The notes: generated from the letters alone by a model not told the origin. A stretch of 64,000 nt of DNA from Bradyrhizobium sp. ORS 278 (GCF_000026145.1 NC_009445.1:5734501-5798500); one strand, 5' to 3'; counted from the stretch's first letter, positions 53,454 through 62,440 are shown. Numbers and translations: made by a program.

Positions 53454-54686
53454 TTACCAGTGCGCCGGCAGCCGCTTGAGGCCGCGCAGCACGAAGGTCG
53501 GCCGCCATTCCGGGTTGTCCGGATCATCCAGCTTCAACTCCGGCAGCCGCCGCAGCAGGGTTCCGATCGCGACCTCGGCCTCGATGCGGGCGAGCTGTGC
53601 CCCCAGGCAATGATGGATGCCGCCACCGAACGACAGCGGCTTCACGTTCGCCCGGGTGATGTCGAGCTGCTCCGGATTGTCCGGGTAGACGGCCGGGTCG
53701 CGGTTGGCCGAGCCGAGCAGGCACAATACGGTCTCCCCAGCCGGGATCCGGCGGCCACCAAGATCCTCGATGTCCTCGAGCGCGACCCGCCCGGTCAGCT
53801 GCACGGAGGAATCGTAGCGCAGGAACTCCTCGATCGCGTTGGTCATCAGCTCAGGGCGCGCCTTCAGCAAAGCGAGCTGGTCAGGATTGCGATACAGCGC
53901 CAGCAGGCCATTGCCGATCAGATTGACCGTGGTCTCATGCCCGGCGCCGAACAGCAGGATGATGTTGGCGGTCAGCTCCTCGTGCGAGAGCTTGGCGCCG
54001 TCCTCCTCCGCCTGCAGCAGCTGCGTCGTCAGATCGTCGCCGGGCTGCTTGCGGCGCAGCTCGAACAGATGCTGGAAATACGCCCTGGAGACCGCGTTGC
54101 CGGCATTGCCTTCTTCGATCTCGGCCTTCGACAGCGGCACCGGCTCGAGCAGCCGCCCGCCCTCGCGCGAGCTCTTGTAGAACGCCTCGCGGTGCTCCTC
54201 GGGGATCCCCAGCATGTCGCAGATCACCGTGACCGGCAGCTTGAAGGCAAAATCCTCGATCAGGTCCATCCGGCCGCGCGGAATGATCTCGTCAAGCGTC
54301 GAATCGACGATCGCCTGGATGCGCGGCCGCATGTCCTCGACCCGGCGCGCCGTGAACGCCTTCACCACCAGGCCGCGCAGCCGCGTATGATCCGGCGGAT
54401 CCTGCTGCAGCATCCAATGGCTCATGCTGCGGAAGATCGGCTCGTTCATGATCTCGGGGCCGTAACGGCGGATCGAGCGGGCCACGAAATCCTTGCCGAA
54501 GCGCTTGTCGCGCAGCACGAGGCTCGACTCCGCGTGCCGGCTCGCCAGGAACGAGCCGAACGGCGTCACATGGACCGGATCATTGTCGCGGAGCTGCTGA
54601 TAGAACGGATAGGGATTTCGGATGAACTCCGGCGACAGCGGATTGAACAGCGGCGCCGCCTTGGCAGCCTGGACGTGCTCGTTCAT
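53454..54686 (-). CDS. Cytochrome P450
   Basis: A 410-residue soluble bacterial P450 monooxygenase. The I-helix oxygen-activation motif is LLFGAGHETTVN, the K-helix pair is ...EEFLRYDSSVQLTGR, and the heme-binding loop is FGGGIHHCLGAQLAR with the axial cysteine. AGGGA lies 5-6 bases before the ATG at 54686; a start at 54713 is possible. The substrate is unknown. No ferredoxin or reductase gene is adjacent. An MFS transporter gene lies 71 bases upstream on the same strand. Confidence 0.93.
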   Translation of the reverse strand: MNEHVQAAKAAPLFNPLSPEFIRNPYPFYQQLRDNDPVHVTPFGSFLASRHAESSLVLRDKRFGKDFVARSIRRYGPEIMNEPIFRSMSHWMLQQDPPDHTRLRGLVVKAFTARRVEDMRPRIQAIVDSTLDEIIPRGRMDLIEDFAFKLPVTVICDMLGIPEEHREAFYKSSREGGRLLEPVPLSKAEIEEGNAGNAVSRAYFQHLFELRRKQPGDDLTTQLLQAEEDGAKLSHEELTANIILLFGAGHETTVNLIGNGLLALYRNPDQLALLKARPELMTNAIEEFLRYDSSVQLTGRVALEDIEDLGGRRIPAGETVLCLLGSANRDPAVYPDNPEQLDITRANVKPLSFGGGIHHCLGAQLARIEAEVAIGTLLRRLPELKLDDPDNPEWRPTFVLRGLKRLPAHW

Positions 54687-54757
54687 GTGATCCCTTTCCC
54701 AGAGTTCGCTCATTGGTTCACGGCCGCGGCGCTATGGCAAGTCGGCCAGTTCACACA

Positions 54758-56062
54758 TCATGCCGCAGCCTCCGCCGCGGTCTTCAACCTATGTAACTGC
54801 CCGGCGACGACGCGCACCCGGCGCGGCGCCGCAATCCAGATCGCGGCCGCCGACACGAAGGCGCCGGCGAAGGCGATCGCAAAGCCCGGCGTGTAGCTGC
54901 CGGTGAGATCATACAGCACTCCGGTGACCCAGGGACCTGCGGCGCCGCCGCACAGCCCGATCATCATCAGCGTTCCGAAGATGCTGCCGAATTGCGCGCC
55001 CTGAAAGATCTCCAGCACCACCGCGCCCATCACCGACGTGATGCCGTAGCCGAGCGCGCCCTGTGTCGCGACCATCACGTAGATCAACAGCAGCGACGGC
55101 GACGACTTGAGCGCGATCAGCGCGGCGAAGCAGATTGCGAAGCCGAGGCAGCCGAGCCCCCACACCGTCTCGCGGCCGAGCCGGTCGGAAAGATGGCCGA
55201 GCGCGATCTGTCCGGGAATGCCGAGCAGGCTGACGGCGCCGAGCGCCCACACCGCGACACCCGAGCTGAAGCCGATCTCGAGCAGATACTTCGTTTGATG
55301 GACCTGGACGGCGTACCAGACGTAGAGGCCGAAGAAATAGCCAAGCGCGAGCCACCAGAACCGACTTGTGCGCAGCGCGCGCGCCAGCGTCCAGTCGATG
55401 CCCGCCCAGGCCGGATCGACGATGTTCGAGATTGGCTTCGCGGCATTGGCGAGCGGCGCAGCGTCGCCGTCAGGACGCAGCCCCATCTCCTCCGGCTTCT
55501 TGCGCAGCAGGAGATTGATCGGCGCGAGTACGACCAGCACGACGATGCCCATCGCGGTGCAGGCGGTGCGCCAATTGGTCTGCGCGATCATGTGCTGCAC
55601 CCAGGGCAGCAGGGTCATCGAGCCCAGGCCGACGCCGGCGAACGCGATGCCGATGGCGAGCCCGCGGCGGCGGATGAACCAGTTCGGCAGGAACAGCGAC
55701 TGGCCGGAATAGCCGAGGCAGACGCTGCCGGATCCCACCATCACGCCGATGGTGAGGTAGAGATGCCAGGGCTGCGAGGTGAGCGGCGCGAGCAGAAGTC
55801 CGCCGCCCATCAGCGCGACGCCGAGTTCCATCACCGCGCGCGGGCCGGTGCGGTCCATCAGCCGTCCGATCAGCGGACTGACGATGCCGGACGCGACGAA
55901 GCCGAAGGAGAAGGCGCCGGCGGTGACGCCGCGGTCCCAGCCGAACTCGGCCAGGATCGGCGGATAGAACAGCGAGAACGCGGTGCGCGCATTGACGCCG
56001 ATCGCCATCGTCACGAAGGTCACGGCGACGATGACCCAGCCATAATAGAACGGCAGGCGCAT
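54758..56062 (-). CDS. Major facilitator superfamily transporter (oxalate/formate antiporter-like)
   Basis: A 434-residue carrier with twelve predicted spans. It opens FYYGWVIVAVTFVTMAIGVNA and has the loop 2-3 motif GRLMDRTGPRAVM and the matching GHLSDRLGRETVWG in the second half. This branch (MFS_1, OFA/MCT-like) carries organic anions. The start is uncertain: Met codons at 56107 and 56062 and a GTG at 56077 are all in frame; I chose 56062 because the first span begins a few residues later. It may supply or export the substrate of the adjacent P450. Confidence 0.85.
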   Translation of the reverse strand: MRLPFYYGWVIVAVTFVTMAIGVNARTAFSLFYPPILAEFGWDRGVTAGAFSFGFVASGIVSPLIGRLMDRTGPRAVMELGVALMGGGLLLAPLTSQPWHLYLTIGVMVGSGSVCLGYSGQSLFLPNWFIRRRGLAIGIAFAGVGLGSMTLLPWVQHMIAQTNWRTACTAMGIVVLVVLAPINLLLRKKPEEMGLRPDGDAAPLANAAKPISNIVDPAWAGIDWTLARALRTSRFWWLALGYFFGLYVWYAVQVHQTKYLLEIGFSSGVAVWALGAVSLLGIPGQIALGHLSDRLGRETVWGLGCLGFAICFAALIALKSSPSLLLIYVMVATQGALGYGITSVMGAVVLEIFQGAQFGSIFGTLMMIGLCGGAAGPWVTGVLYDLTGSYTPGFAIAFAGAFVSAAAIWIAAPRRVRVVAGQLHRLKTAAEAAA

Positions 56063-56195
56063 GGCTGTTGTTTTCACTCCCTGGTGCACCCTTCGCATCA
56101 TTTGCATGCGGAGGGGTCAAGGATTTTCTGCCGCTCGCGCACCGGCGTCAGCTACCTCCGAGGTCATGTGTGCGGCGCACTGTCGCCATTCTCGG

Positions 56196-56312
56196 TGTCG
56201 TCCCGGCGAAAGCCGGGACCCATACCGCGTGATCTCGCGAGGAACGTCGCTGCCAGTTGCGCATCTCAGGGCCGCCGGTGGTTATGGGTCCCGGCTCAAG
56301 GCCGGGACGACA
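56196..56312. repeat. Dispersed palindromic repeat (TCGTCCCGGCGAAAGCCGGGAC type)
   Basis: TCGTCCCGGC-gaaa-GCCGGGACCC at one end and GGGTCCCGGC-tcaag-GCCGGGACGA at the other, with CATACCGCGTGAT and CGGTGGTTATGG inside. Same family as 9922-10047. Confidence 0.8.
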
Positions 56313-56345
56313 CCGAAGGTGTGGCGCGCGTCGTCGGTCACGGCT

Positions 56346-56766
56346 GCACGTTCTCGCGACGCGATGCGCCCGGGCTATGGGAGAGTTGCTCGCGCTCTTC
56401 GAACGAAGGGCGCAGGGAAGGCCGGGCGCTGGCCGCGCCCGTGGCCCGCCTGCGAACAAAAATGCAGGCGGCAGGTACCACAGGTGTGGCCGAGAACGCC
56501 CGGCCCTCCCTGCGCGGTGGTCTTCGCGCTTATAGGCAGGCTTCCTGGCGCTCGGGCTTGTTGGCCGCCATGCGCGGCAGCGCGTGTCACGCGCTGCGCG
56601 GAGATACCAGCGTCGAGGTATCAGAACCCTGCAACTACACGTCCGCAAGCGCATCGTTCGTCCGCACGCCCTTCAGGACATGCTGCGAGCTCCCGCGGCC
56701 ACCGCTCCCCGCCTCGCGTGTCGTGACGATCGCGCGCAACGCCCCTTCAGAGTGAGGCGGGATGTG
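56346..56766. repeat. Long dispersed repeat, copy B (about 420 bp)
   Basis: It is the inverted counterpart of 21021-21460. It shares the hairpin CCGCCTGC-N10-GCAGGCGG (56446-56471), the GGCAGGTACCACAGG segment beside it, and the GCGTGTCGTGACGATCGCGC end. Beyond the repeat, TTGCCCGTCG (56785-56794) and CGACGGGCAA (56827-56836) form a further stem. Confidence 0.85.
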
Positions 56767-56910
56767 CGAGAGGATCGTGGTGATTTGCCCGTCGACACAA
56801 GGGAAATCGGCTGCGACAAAGTAACCCGACGGGCAACATTCTCATGAACTACACAGGTGTCCACCCAGGGCTGGCGGCAACTGTGGTCGACCTCTTGCCA
56901 TCTCCACAGC

Positions 56911-57020
56911 TGTCATGCTCCGCGAAGGCGGAGCATCCAGTACTCCGCGGCAGACGACGTTGAACCGTGACGTCACGGCGTACTGGAGCGTCCGCCTTCG
57001 TGCCTTCGTGGACGATGACA
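56911..57020. repeat. Dispersed three-stem repeat, degenerate copy 4
   Basis: TGTCATGCTCCGC-gaag-GCGGAGCATCCAGTAC at the left and GCGTACTGGAGCGTCC...GGACGATGACA at the right give the same two-ended hairpin plan as 13472-13573, with different stem sequences. Confidence 0.65.
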
Positions 57021-57080
57021 CCTGTGTTTGCCTGTTCATATGTCCGTCGCGAAAGGACAAGGATTTCGGATAGCGCAGGC

Positions 57081-57893
57081 TTACGCCGCAGCCTTGACCT
57101 CATCCGCGCCATGAAACGCATACACGTCCATGCGCAGCACGCCGTAATTGGCGCTGTTGTGCAGGCGCTCGACGCGGGCGTTCTCGCCCGCCGCGCCGAG
57201 CGCTGCGAACAGTGGCAGGAAGTGTTCGTCGGTCGGATGGTTGTCGCGCGCGTGCGGGGCAAGACGGCGATAATTGACGAGGTCGTCGACGCGGCCTTCG
57301 ATCGCGGCCTGGTGCACCCAGTCGGCGAAGTCGACCACCCAGGAGGGCGCGGGATCGTCGATGTCGAGCCGGCGCTTGCGGAACTCGCCGAGATTGTGGG
57401 TGAAGCTGCCGCTGCCGATGATCAGCACGCCCTCGTCGCGCAAGGGCGCCAGCGCGCGGCCGAGCGCGAGATGATGCGCCGGGCCCTGCTCGGTCTGGAT
57501 CGACAGCTGCATCACGGGAATGTCGGCTTGCGGATACATCAGGAGCAGCGGCACCCAGGCGCCGTGATCGAGGCCGCGCTCGCGGTCGACGCCGACGGGA
57601 AGACCGGCGGCCTGCAGGCGCTCGGCGACGGCGCGGGCGAGATCAGGCGCGCCCGGCGCCGGGTAGCGCAGCTGATACAGTTCGCGCGGAAAGCCGTAGA
57701 AATCGTAGATCGTGTCGTTGGCGGCGACGACGTTGACGGCGGGGATGTCGGTCTCCCAATGCGCCGAGATCACGAGAATGGCCTTCGGTCGCGGCAGGCT
57801 GTCGCCGAGGCCCGACAGGAAGTCCCGCGCCGCCGACGCCGTCAGCGGCAGCATCGGCGAGCCGTGCGACAGGAAGATGCTGGGCAGGGTCAT
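57081..57893 (-). CDS. DODA-type class III extradiol ring-cleavage dioxygenase
   Basis: A 270-residue LigB/DODA-family enzyme. Metal ligands are expected in FLSHGSPM (His10), SAHWETD and the GSGSFTHNLGEF segment; the conserved LDHGAWVPLLLMYPQADIPVMQ, read in two halves, is diagnostic. Members open catechol-type rings such as DOPA, and the E. coli homologue YgiD has this activity. Directly downstream of a DoxX gene on the same strand, which is a frequent pairing, and near a divergent LysR gene. The physiological substrate is unknown. Confidence 0.9.
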   Translation of the reverse strand: MTLPSIFLSHGSPMLPLTASAARDFLSGLGDSLPRPKAILVISAHWETDIPAVNVVAANDTIYDFYGFPRELYQLRYPAPGAPDLARAVAERLQAAGLPVGVDRERGLDHGAWVPLLLMYPQADIPVMQLSIQTEQGPAHHLALGRALAPLRDEGVLIIGSGSFTHNLGEFRKRRLDIDDPAPSWVVDFADWVHQAAIEGRVDDLVNYRRLAPHARDNHPTDEHFLPLFAALGAAGENARVERLHNSANYGVLRMDVYAFHGADEVKAAA

Positions 57894-57943
57894 GTCAGAA
57901 CTCCTCGTTTGATTGGTATCTCAGGTCGCGCCCCATCCACAAC

Positions 57944-58069
57944 TGTCGTCCCGGCCTTGAGCCGGGACCCATACCGCGTGATCGCGGCTTGAGGCAGGCT
58001 GGGCGTCGACCAGCTTGCTCAACTCAGTGCCGCCGGTGGTTATGGATCCCCGCTTTCGCGGGGATGACA
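57944..58069. repeat. Dispersed palindromic repeat between the DoxX and dioxygenase genes
   Basis: TCGTCCCGGC-cttga-GCCGGGACCCATACCGCGTGAT at one end (in two pieces) and GGTGGTTATGGATCCCCGC-ttt-CGCGGGGATGAC at the other. The two end hairpins differ in sequence, unlike the copy at 9922-10047. Confidence 0.8.
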
Positions 58070-58104
58070 CCGAGTTTGGAGCGAAGGGCGACCGCCCCTC
58101 ACCG

Positions 58105-58539
58105 TCAATGCGCGCTGCGGAGCTGGCCGCCGGCGAGGTTGGCGCGGAGGTTGCCGAGCGCATAGGCGCCGTCGCCGAGCAGGGCCTGGATCACCAGGGT
58201 GACGGCCCAGAACGCCGGATATTCCCAGCCGCCCTTGGGGTTGTTGAAGAAGAAGCCGGCCGAGCCGTGCACGGTGAAGATGGCGCCGAGCAGGATCGGC
58301 ACGGCGGCGAGCGCGACCCAGCGGGTGGCGACGCCGAGGATCAGGGCGCTGCCGGCCAGGATCTCGGCGGTGATGGTGACATAAGCGAGTTCGGGCGGCA
58401 GGCCGATGCTGCCGAAGAACTTGGCCGTGCCGGCCGGCGTGAACACCAACAGCTTCAGGCTGGCATGGGCCAGGAACAGGCCGCCGAGGGTGAGGCGGAG
58501 CAGGAGCGCGGCATAGGGCGCGGTGCGGGAATCGATCAT
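58105..58539 (-). CDS. DoxX-family membrane protein
   Basis: A 144-residue protein with four predicted spans and the DoxX start LLLRLTLGGLFLAHASLKLLVF, then FFGSIGLPPELAYVTITAEILAGSALILG. DoxX-type proteins are small quinone- or thiol-linked membrane proteins of mostly unknown function. It lies upstream of the dioxygenase on the same strand and is divergent from a LysR gene 100 bases away, which probably controls both. Confidence 0.9.
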   Translation of the reverse strand: MIDSRTAPYAALLLRLTLGGLFLAHASLKLLVFTPAGTAKFFGSIGLPPELAYVTITAEILAGSALILGVATRWVALAAVPILLGAIFTVHGSAGFFFNNPKGGWEYPAFWAVTLVIQALLGDGAYALGNLRANLAGGQLRSAH

Positions 58540-58639
58540 CAGAACCTCCGTGGGACACCGGGGATATGGATCATTCCCTGCCGAGCGATAATCCGGTACA
58601 AGGGAAATTCAGTTCACACTGAGAGAGCGAGATCCAGGG

Positions 58640-59557
58640 TTGCTCGATCGCCTGACCGGGCTGGAAGTGCTGTCCAAGGTGGCCGGCAGCGGCAGCCTGT
58701 CGGGCGCCGCGCGCCTGCTCGGGATGTCGCCGACCATGGTGACGAAGCATCTCGCGGCGCTGGAAACGCGGCTCGGCACCAAGCTGTTTCACCGCACCAC
58801 CCGCCGGCTGACGATCACCGAGGCAGGGCGGCGCTATCTCGATCTCGCCGAGCGGGTGCTCGGCGATTTCGAGGCCGCCGAGAGCGCGATTGCGGCCGAT
58901 CGCGTCGAGCCGCGCGGCGTGCTGCGCCTCAACGTCCCGCTCGCCTTCGGCACCCGGCAGATTGCGCCGCTGCTTGCCGGCTTCGCCGCGCTCTATCCTG
59001 GCGTCAGCGTCGAGCTCGGCCTCAACGACCGGCTGGTCGACCTGATCGAGGAAGGCTGGGATCTGGCGATCCGGATCGGCACGCTGAAAGACTCCACCTT
59101 GGTGGCGCGTCGGCTGGCGCCGTGCCGGATGATGATCTGTGCCGCGCCATCCTATCTCACCACGCATGGCACACCGCGCACGACAACCGACCTCGCCGCG
59201 CACAATTGCCTCGGCTATACGCTCGCCGCCGCCGGCCCGTCGCGCTGGCGCATGGGCGGCAAGGCGGCGATCGACGTGACCGTCAGCGGCAACCTGCGCG
59301 CCAACAACGGCGATGCGCTGCTCGCTGCGGCGCTCGCCGGCCAGGGCCTGATCTATCAGCCGACCTTCATCGTCGGCGACGAGTTGCGGACCGGACGGCT
59401 GGTGCCGGTGACGCTCGACGTTCCGCCATCCGATCTGCTGGCGGTGCACGCGGTGTACCTGCCGGACCGCACGCCCTCGGCCAAGGTACGCGCCTTCATC
59501 GATTACCTCGCCGCGGCATTCGCGCCGCTCCCCCCATGGGATCGCGACCTTGGATAA
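58640..59557 (+). CDS. LysR-family transcriptional regulator
   Basis: A 305-residue LysR regulator: winged helix at about 5-62 (LEVLSKVAGSGSLSGAARLLGMSPTMVTKHL split over helices 1-3), the LFHRTTRRLTITEAG hinge, and an effector domain from about 92. The start is taken as TTG at 58640 because it lies a few residues before helix 1; no ATG is available there. It is divergent from the DoxX-dioxygenase pair, its likely targets. Confidence 0.88.
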   Translation: MLDRLTGLEVLSKVAGSGSLSGAARLLGMSPTMVTKHLAALETRLGTKLFHRTTRRLTITEAGRRYLDLAERVLGDFEAAESAIAADRVEPRGVLRLNVPLAFGTRQIAPLLAGFAALYPGVSVELGLNDRLVDLIEEGWDLAIRIGTLKDSTLVARRLAPCRMMICAAPSYLTTHGTPRTTTDLAAHNCLGYTLAAAGPSRWRMGGKAAIDVTVSGNLRANNGDALLAAALAGQGLIYQPTFIVGDELRTGRLVPVTLDVPPSDLLAVHAVYLPDRTPSAKVRAFIDYLAAAFAPLPPWDRDLG

Positions 59558-59590
59558 GCACACGCGCTGCCTGCGCGCGGAGACATCGAC

Positions 59591-61345
59591 ATGACTGAGC
59601 AACCTCACGACGGCAGCCATCATTGGGCGATGCTGCGCTCGCTGCAGGGCTGGCGGATCAGCACCCTGCCCGCCGATCTCACCGCCGGGCTGACGCTCGC
59701 CGCGATCGCGATCCCCGAGCAGATGGCGACCGCCAAGCTCGGCGGCTTCGCGCCGGAAACCGGCTTCTTCGCCTTCCTCGCGGGCTCGCTCGGATTCGCG
59801 CTGTTCGGCGCCAACCGCTTCCTGTCCTGCGGCGCTGATTCGACGATCACGCCGATCTTCGCCGGCGGGCTGGCGCTGCTCGCTGCCAGCGGCACGCCCG
59901 AATATGGCAGCATCGCCGCGGCGCTGGCGCTCTTGGTCGGCGTCATGCTGGTGCTGGCCGGCGGCTTCCGGCTCGGCGGCATCGCCAATCTGCTGTCGGT
60001 GCCGGTCACGGTCGGCTTCCTCTCCGGCATCGCGGTGCACATCATCGTGTCGCAACTGCCCGGCGTTCTCGGCCTGCCCGCGCCGAGCGGATCGACCTTG
60101 GCGCGGATCGCGGCCATGGCCGGGGAGCTTGGCAAGACCAACATCTACACCCTCATCATCGGCTTCGGCGTGCTCGCGACCGTCGCGGTGTGCGAGCGGA
60201 TCAGCGCCTGCATCCCGGGGGCGCTGATCGCGCTCGCCGCCGCCACGATCTTCGTGATCGGTGCCGGGCTCGAAGCCCGCGGTGTCCCGGTCATCGGCGC
60301 GATCTCCGGCGGCGTACCGATGCCGTCGGTGCCGCTGATTGCGCCGGAGCAATGGGTGAAGCTGGTGCCGCTCGCGTTCCTGATCGCCGTCGTCGTGATG
60401 ATGCAGACCGCGGCCACGACACGCTCGTTCCCGTCCGAGCCGGATCGTCCGGCCGACGTCGACCGCGATTTTCTCGGCGCCGGCGCGGGCAGCGTGCTCG
60501 CCGGCTTGTTCGGCACGTTTCCGGTCAATGCGAGCCCGCCGCGCACCGGCATCGTCGTGGAGACCGGCGGCCGTTCGCAGGTCGCGGGCCTCTCGGCCGC
60601 GGTCATCGTGCTGCTGCTCGTGCTGTTCGGCGCGCGGCTCTTGGCGCACGTCCCGGAAGCGGCGCTCGGCGGCGTTCTGCTGTTCGTTGCGCTGCGCATC
60701 ATCCGCGTGACGCAGATCGTGCAGATCTATCATGCCTCCAAGGGCGAGTTCCTGCTGATCGTCGCCACCGCAGCCGCGATCGTCGTGCTGCCGATCGAGC
60801 AAGGCGTTGCGCTCGGCATCTCGCTGTCGCTGCTGCACGGCATCTGGAGCACGACGCGCGCGCATCTCATGATCTTCGAGCGCGTGCCGGACACCACGAT
60901 CTGGTGGCCGGCGCATCCGCACATCCGCGGCGAGGAGCTGTCGGACATCGCCGTAGTCGGCTTCCAGGCGCCGCTGAGCTTCCTCAACGCCGCGACCTTC
61001 CGCGCCGACCTGCAGCATCTGCTGCAGCAACGCCAGCCGCGGCTCCTGGTGCTCGAAGCCAGCGCGATGGTGGAGATCGACTTCACCGCCGCGCAGGCGA
61101 TGCGCGAGGTGATCCGGCAATGCAATGAAGATGGGATCGTGTTCGCGGTGGCACGGCTCGAATCGCTGCGCGCACAGGCCGCGTTCGAACGCTTCGGCCT
61201 GTACGACGTGCTGCCGCGAGATCACGTATTCCACAGCGTCGATCTCGCGCTGCGGAGCCTGCGCGTCGAGCCTTTGAGCGGTGCGCGTGAGACCAACGGC
61301 GCCACCCCACACTCGCGTCATCCCCGCGAAAGCGGGGATCCATAG
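59591..61345 (+). CDS. SulP-family anion transporter with STAS domain
   Basis: A 584-residue transporter. The membrane part has about 12-14 spans and includes LPADLTAGLTLAAIAIPEQMA and SCGADSTITPIFAGG, the anion-binding helices; the cytoplasmic STAS domain runs from about 450 to 565 (VVGFQAPLSFLNAATFRADL, EIDFTAAQAM). SulP proteins carry sulfate, bicarbonate or dicarboxylates. The last residues, SRHPRESGDP, are encoded by the palindromic repeat at 61317-61480, which also supplies the stop codon. Confidence 0.92.
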   Translation: MTEQPHDGSHHWAMLRSLQGWRISTLPADLTAGLTLAAIAIPEQMATAKLGGFAPETGFFAFLAGSLGFALFGANRFLSCGADSTITPIFAGGLALLAASGTPEYGSIAAALALLVGVMLVLAGGFRLGGIANLLSVPVTVGFLSGIAVHIIVSQLPGVLGLPAPSGSTLARIAAMAGELGKTNIYTLIIGFGVLATVAVCERISACIPGALIALAAATIFVIGAGLEARGVPVIGAISGGVPMPSVPLIAPEQWVKLVPLAFLIAVVVMMQTAATTRSFPSEPDRPADVDRDFLGAGAGSVLAGLFGTFPVNASPPRTGIVVETGGRSQVAGLSAAVIVLLLVLFGARLLAHVPEAALGGVLLFVALRIIRVTQIVQIYHASKGEFLLIVATAAAIVVLPIEQGVALGISLSLLHGIWSTTRAHLMIFERVPDTTIWWPAHPHIRGEELSDIAVVGFQAPLSFLNAATFRADLQHLLQQRQPRLLVLEASAMVEIDFTAAQAMREVIRQCNEDGIVFAVARLESLRAQAAFERFGLYDVLPRDHVFHSVDLALRSLRVEPLSGARETNGATPHSRHPRESGDP

Positions 61346-61480
61346 CCACCGGCCGGGCTGCTTGAGCAGGATGGTCGACGTCCAGCCTGCCTCGAACATC
61401 GATCACGCGGTACGGGTCCCGGGTCGGCGCCTGAACGTCGCATCGCGACGTTCAGGCTTGCCCGGGACGACAGCGGTGAC
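61317..61480. repeat. Dispersed palindromic repeat overlapping the SulP gene end
   Basis: CATCCCCGC-gaaa-GCGGGGATCCATAG at the left supplies the final SulP codons and stop. The right end is GGTCCCGGGTCGGCGC...TTGCCCGGGACGAC with a nested ACGTCGCGATGCGACGT-like stem. Same family as 57944-58069, inverted. Confidence 0.75.
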
Positions 61481-61666
61481 TGGACCGGGCGATCGTGTCT
61501 TCGCGACGGCGAAGGGAGCATCAATCTCATGCCCAACGTCGTCTGATACAAATCGTTACGAACCAGAGCCCGGCACGACACATGCCGGCAACGTTCGGCG
61601 ACGAGAAGTCCTTCCCTCATGACGCCCGGCCGATCGGCCGCGGCCTCCGACTAAGGATCATCGTTC

Positions 61667-61906
61667 ATGCGCAAGCTGCTGCCATTGCTGTTCATCATCG
61701 GCCCGATCGCCACCGCACACGCCGAGGACATGAGCGCCGTGCGCCAGGCCTGCGGAGCCGAGGTGCGCACGCTATGCGCCGGGATCACGCCGGGCGGCGG
61801 CCGCATCAAACAGTGCATGGTCGAGAAGTCCGACAGATTGTCCGACGGCTGCAGGAGCGCGCTGAAGGAGGCCAACGAGGTCAAGGCGCAACAGGGTGGC
61901 AAATGA
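61667..61906 (+). CDS. Small secreted cysteine-rich repeat protein
   Basis: A 79-residue protein with a signal peptide (MRKLLPLLFIIGPIATAHA). The mature 60 residues contain four cysteines in the pattern C-x8-C-x12-C-x11-C approximately (VRQACGAEVRTLCAG, IKQCMVEK, DGCRSAL), matching one unit of the cysteine-rich Golgi-apparatus-protein-like repeat found singly in Rhizobiales secreted proteins. AAGGA lies 9 bases before the ATG. Function unknown. Confidence 0.8.
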   Translation: MRKLLPLLFIIGPIATAHAEDMSAVRQACGAEVRTLCAGITPGGGRIKQCMVEKSDRLSDGCRSALKEANEVKAQQGGK

Positions 61907-62152
61907 TTCCGCGCGACAAGCTACCGCTGTTCATCTTCCCTGCAGCAGGCCTGCGGTAGGACTTCGACATCGTGACGCCGCTGCAGGGATGCGCCACATG
62001 ATGAGCAGAGCTGCAGCGCATCATCGGCACGACGCCGATGCCATGGTATGAGGCGGAGGTTTCGTCGCGTCGAAAAAACTGCGAAACCAAACGACGACTG
62101 CCGACGTCTCACGACTGTACTGATTCGAAACCAACGAGAGGACCGCACCGCA

Positions 62153-62440
62153 ATGCGCAATCTGTTCACCTCCGCCCTGCTCGCCGCGACCGTCATGGTG
62201 GGCGCGTCGGCCGCGCAGGCCTTCACGCTGCCGGCTCAGCCGGCTGCTCCGGACAGCAATGTCGAGCGTGTCGCCGGCGGCTGCGGTCCGGGCTGGTTCC
62301 GCGACGGCTGGGGCAACTGCCGCCCGGCCCCACGCGCCTATTACGGTTATGGTTATGGCTATGGCTATGGATACGGATACGGCCCGCGCACCTGCTGGAT
62401 CCGCCCGACTCCCTGGGGTCCGCGCCGCGTCTGCCGCTGA
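62153..62440 (+). CDS. GCG_CRPN-type small secreted protein with Gly-Tyr repeat
   Basis: A 95-residue protein. After a signal peptide (LFTSALLAATVMVGASAAQA) comes the GGCGPGWFRDGWGNCRP motif, the prefix domain of the GCG_CRPN family, then six or seven Tyr-Gly pairs, and a basic C-terminus with two more cysteines (RTCWIRP, RRVCR). The Tyr-Gly pairs come from a TATGG(C/T/A) hexanucleotide repeat. AGAGGA stands about 10 bases before the ATG. Function unknown; an extracellular or envelope location is expected. Confidence 0.82.
   Translation: MRNLFTSALLAATVMVGASAAQAFTLPAQPAAPDSNVERVAGGCGPGWFRDGWGNCRPAPRAYYGYGYGYGYGYGYGPRTCWIRPTPWGPRRVCR

Noticed and set aside
58571..61399. A 940-codon minus-strand frame spanning the LysR and SulP genes
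   Set aside because: It runs antisense across two well-supported genes, has an Arg/Glu/Gln/His-rich composition, and shows no domain.
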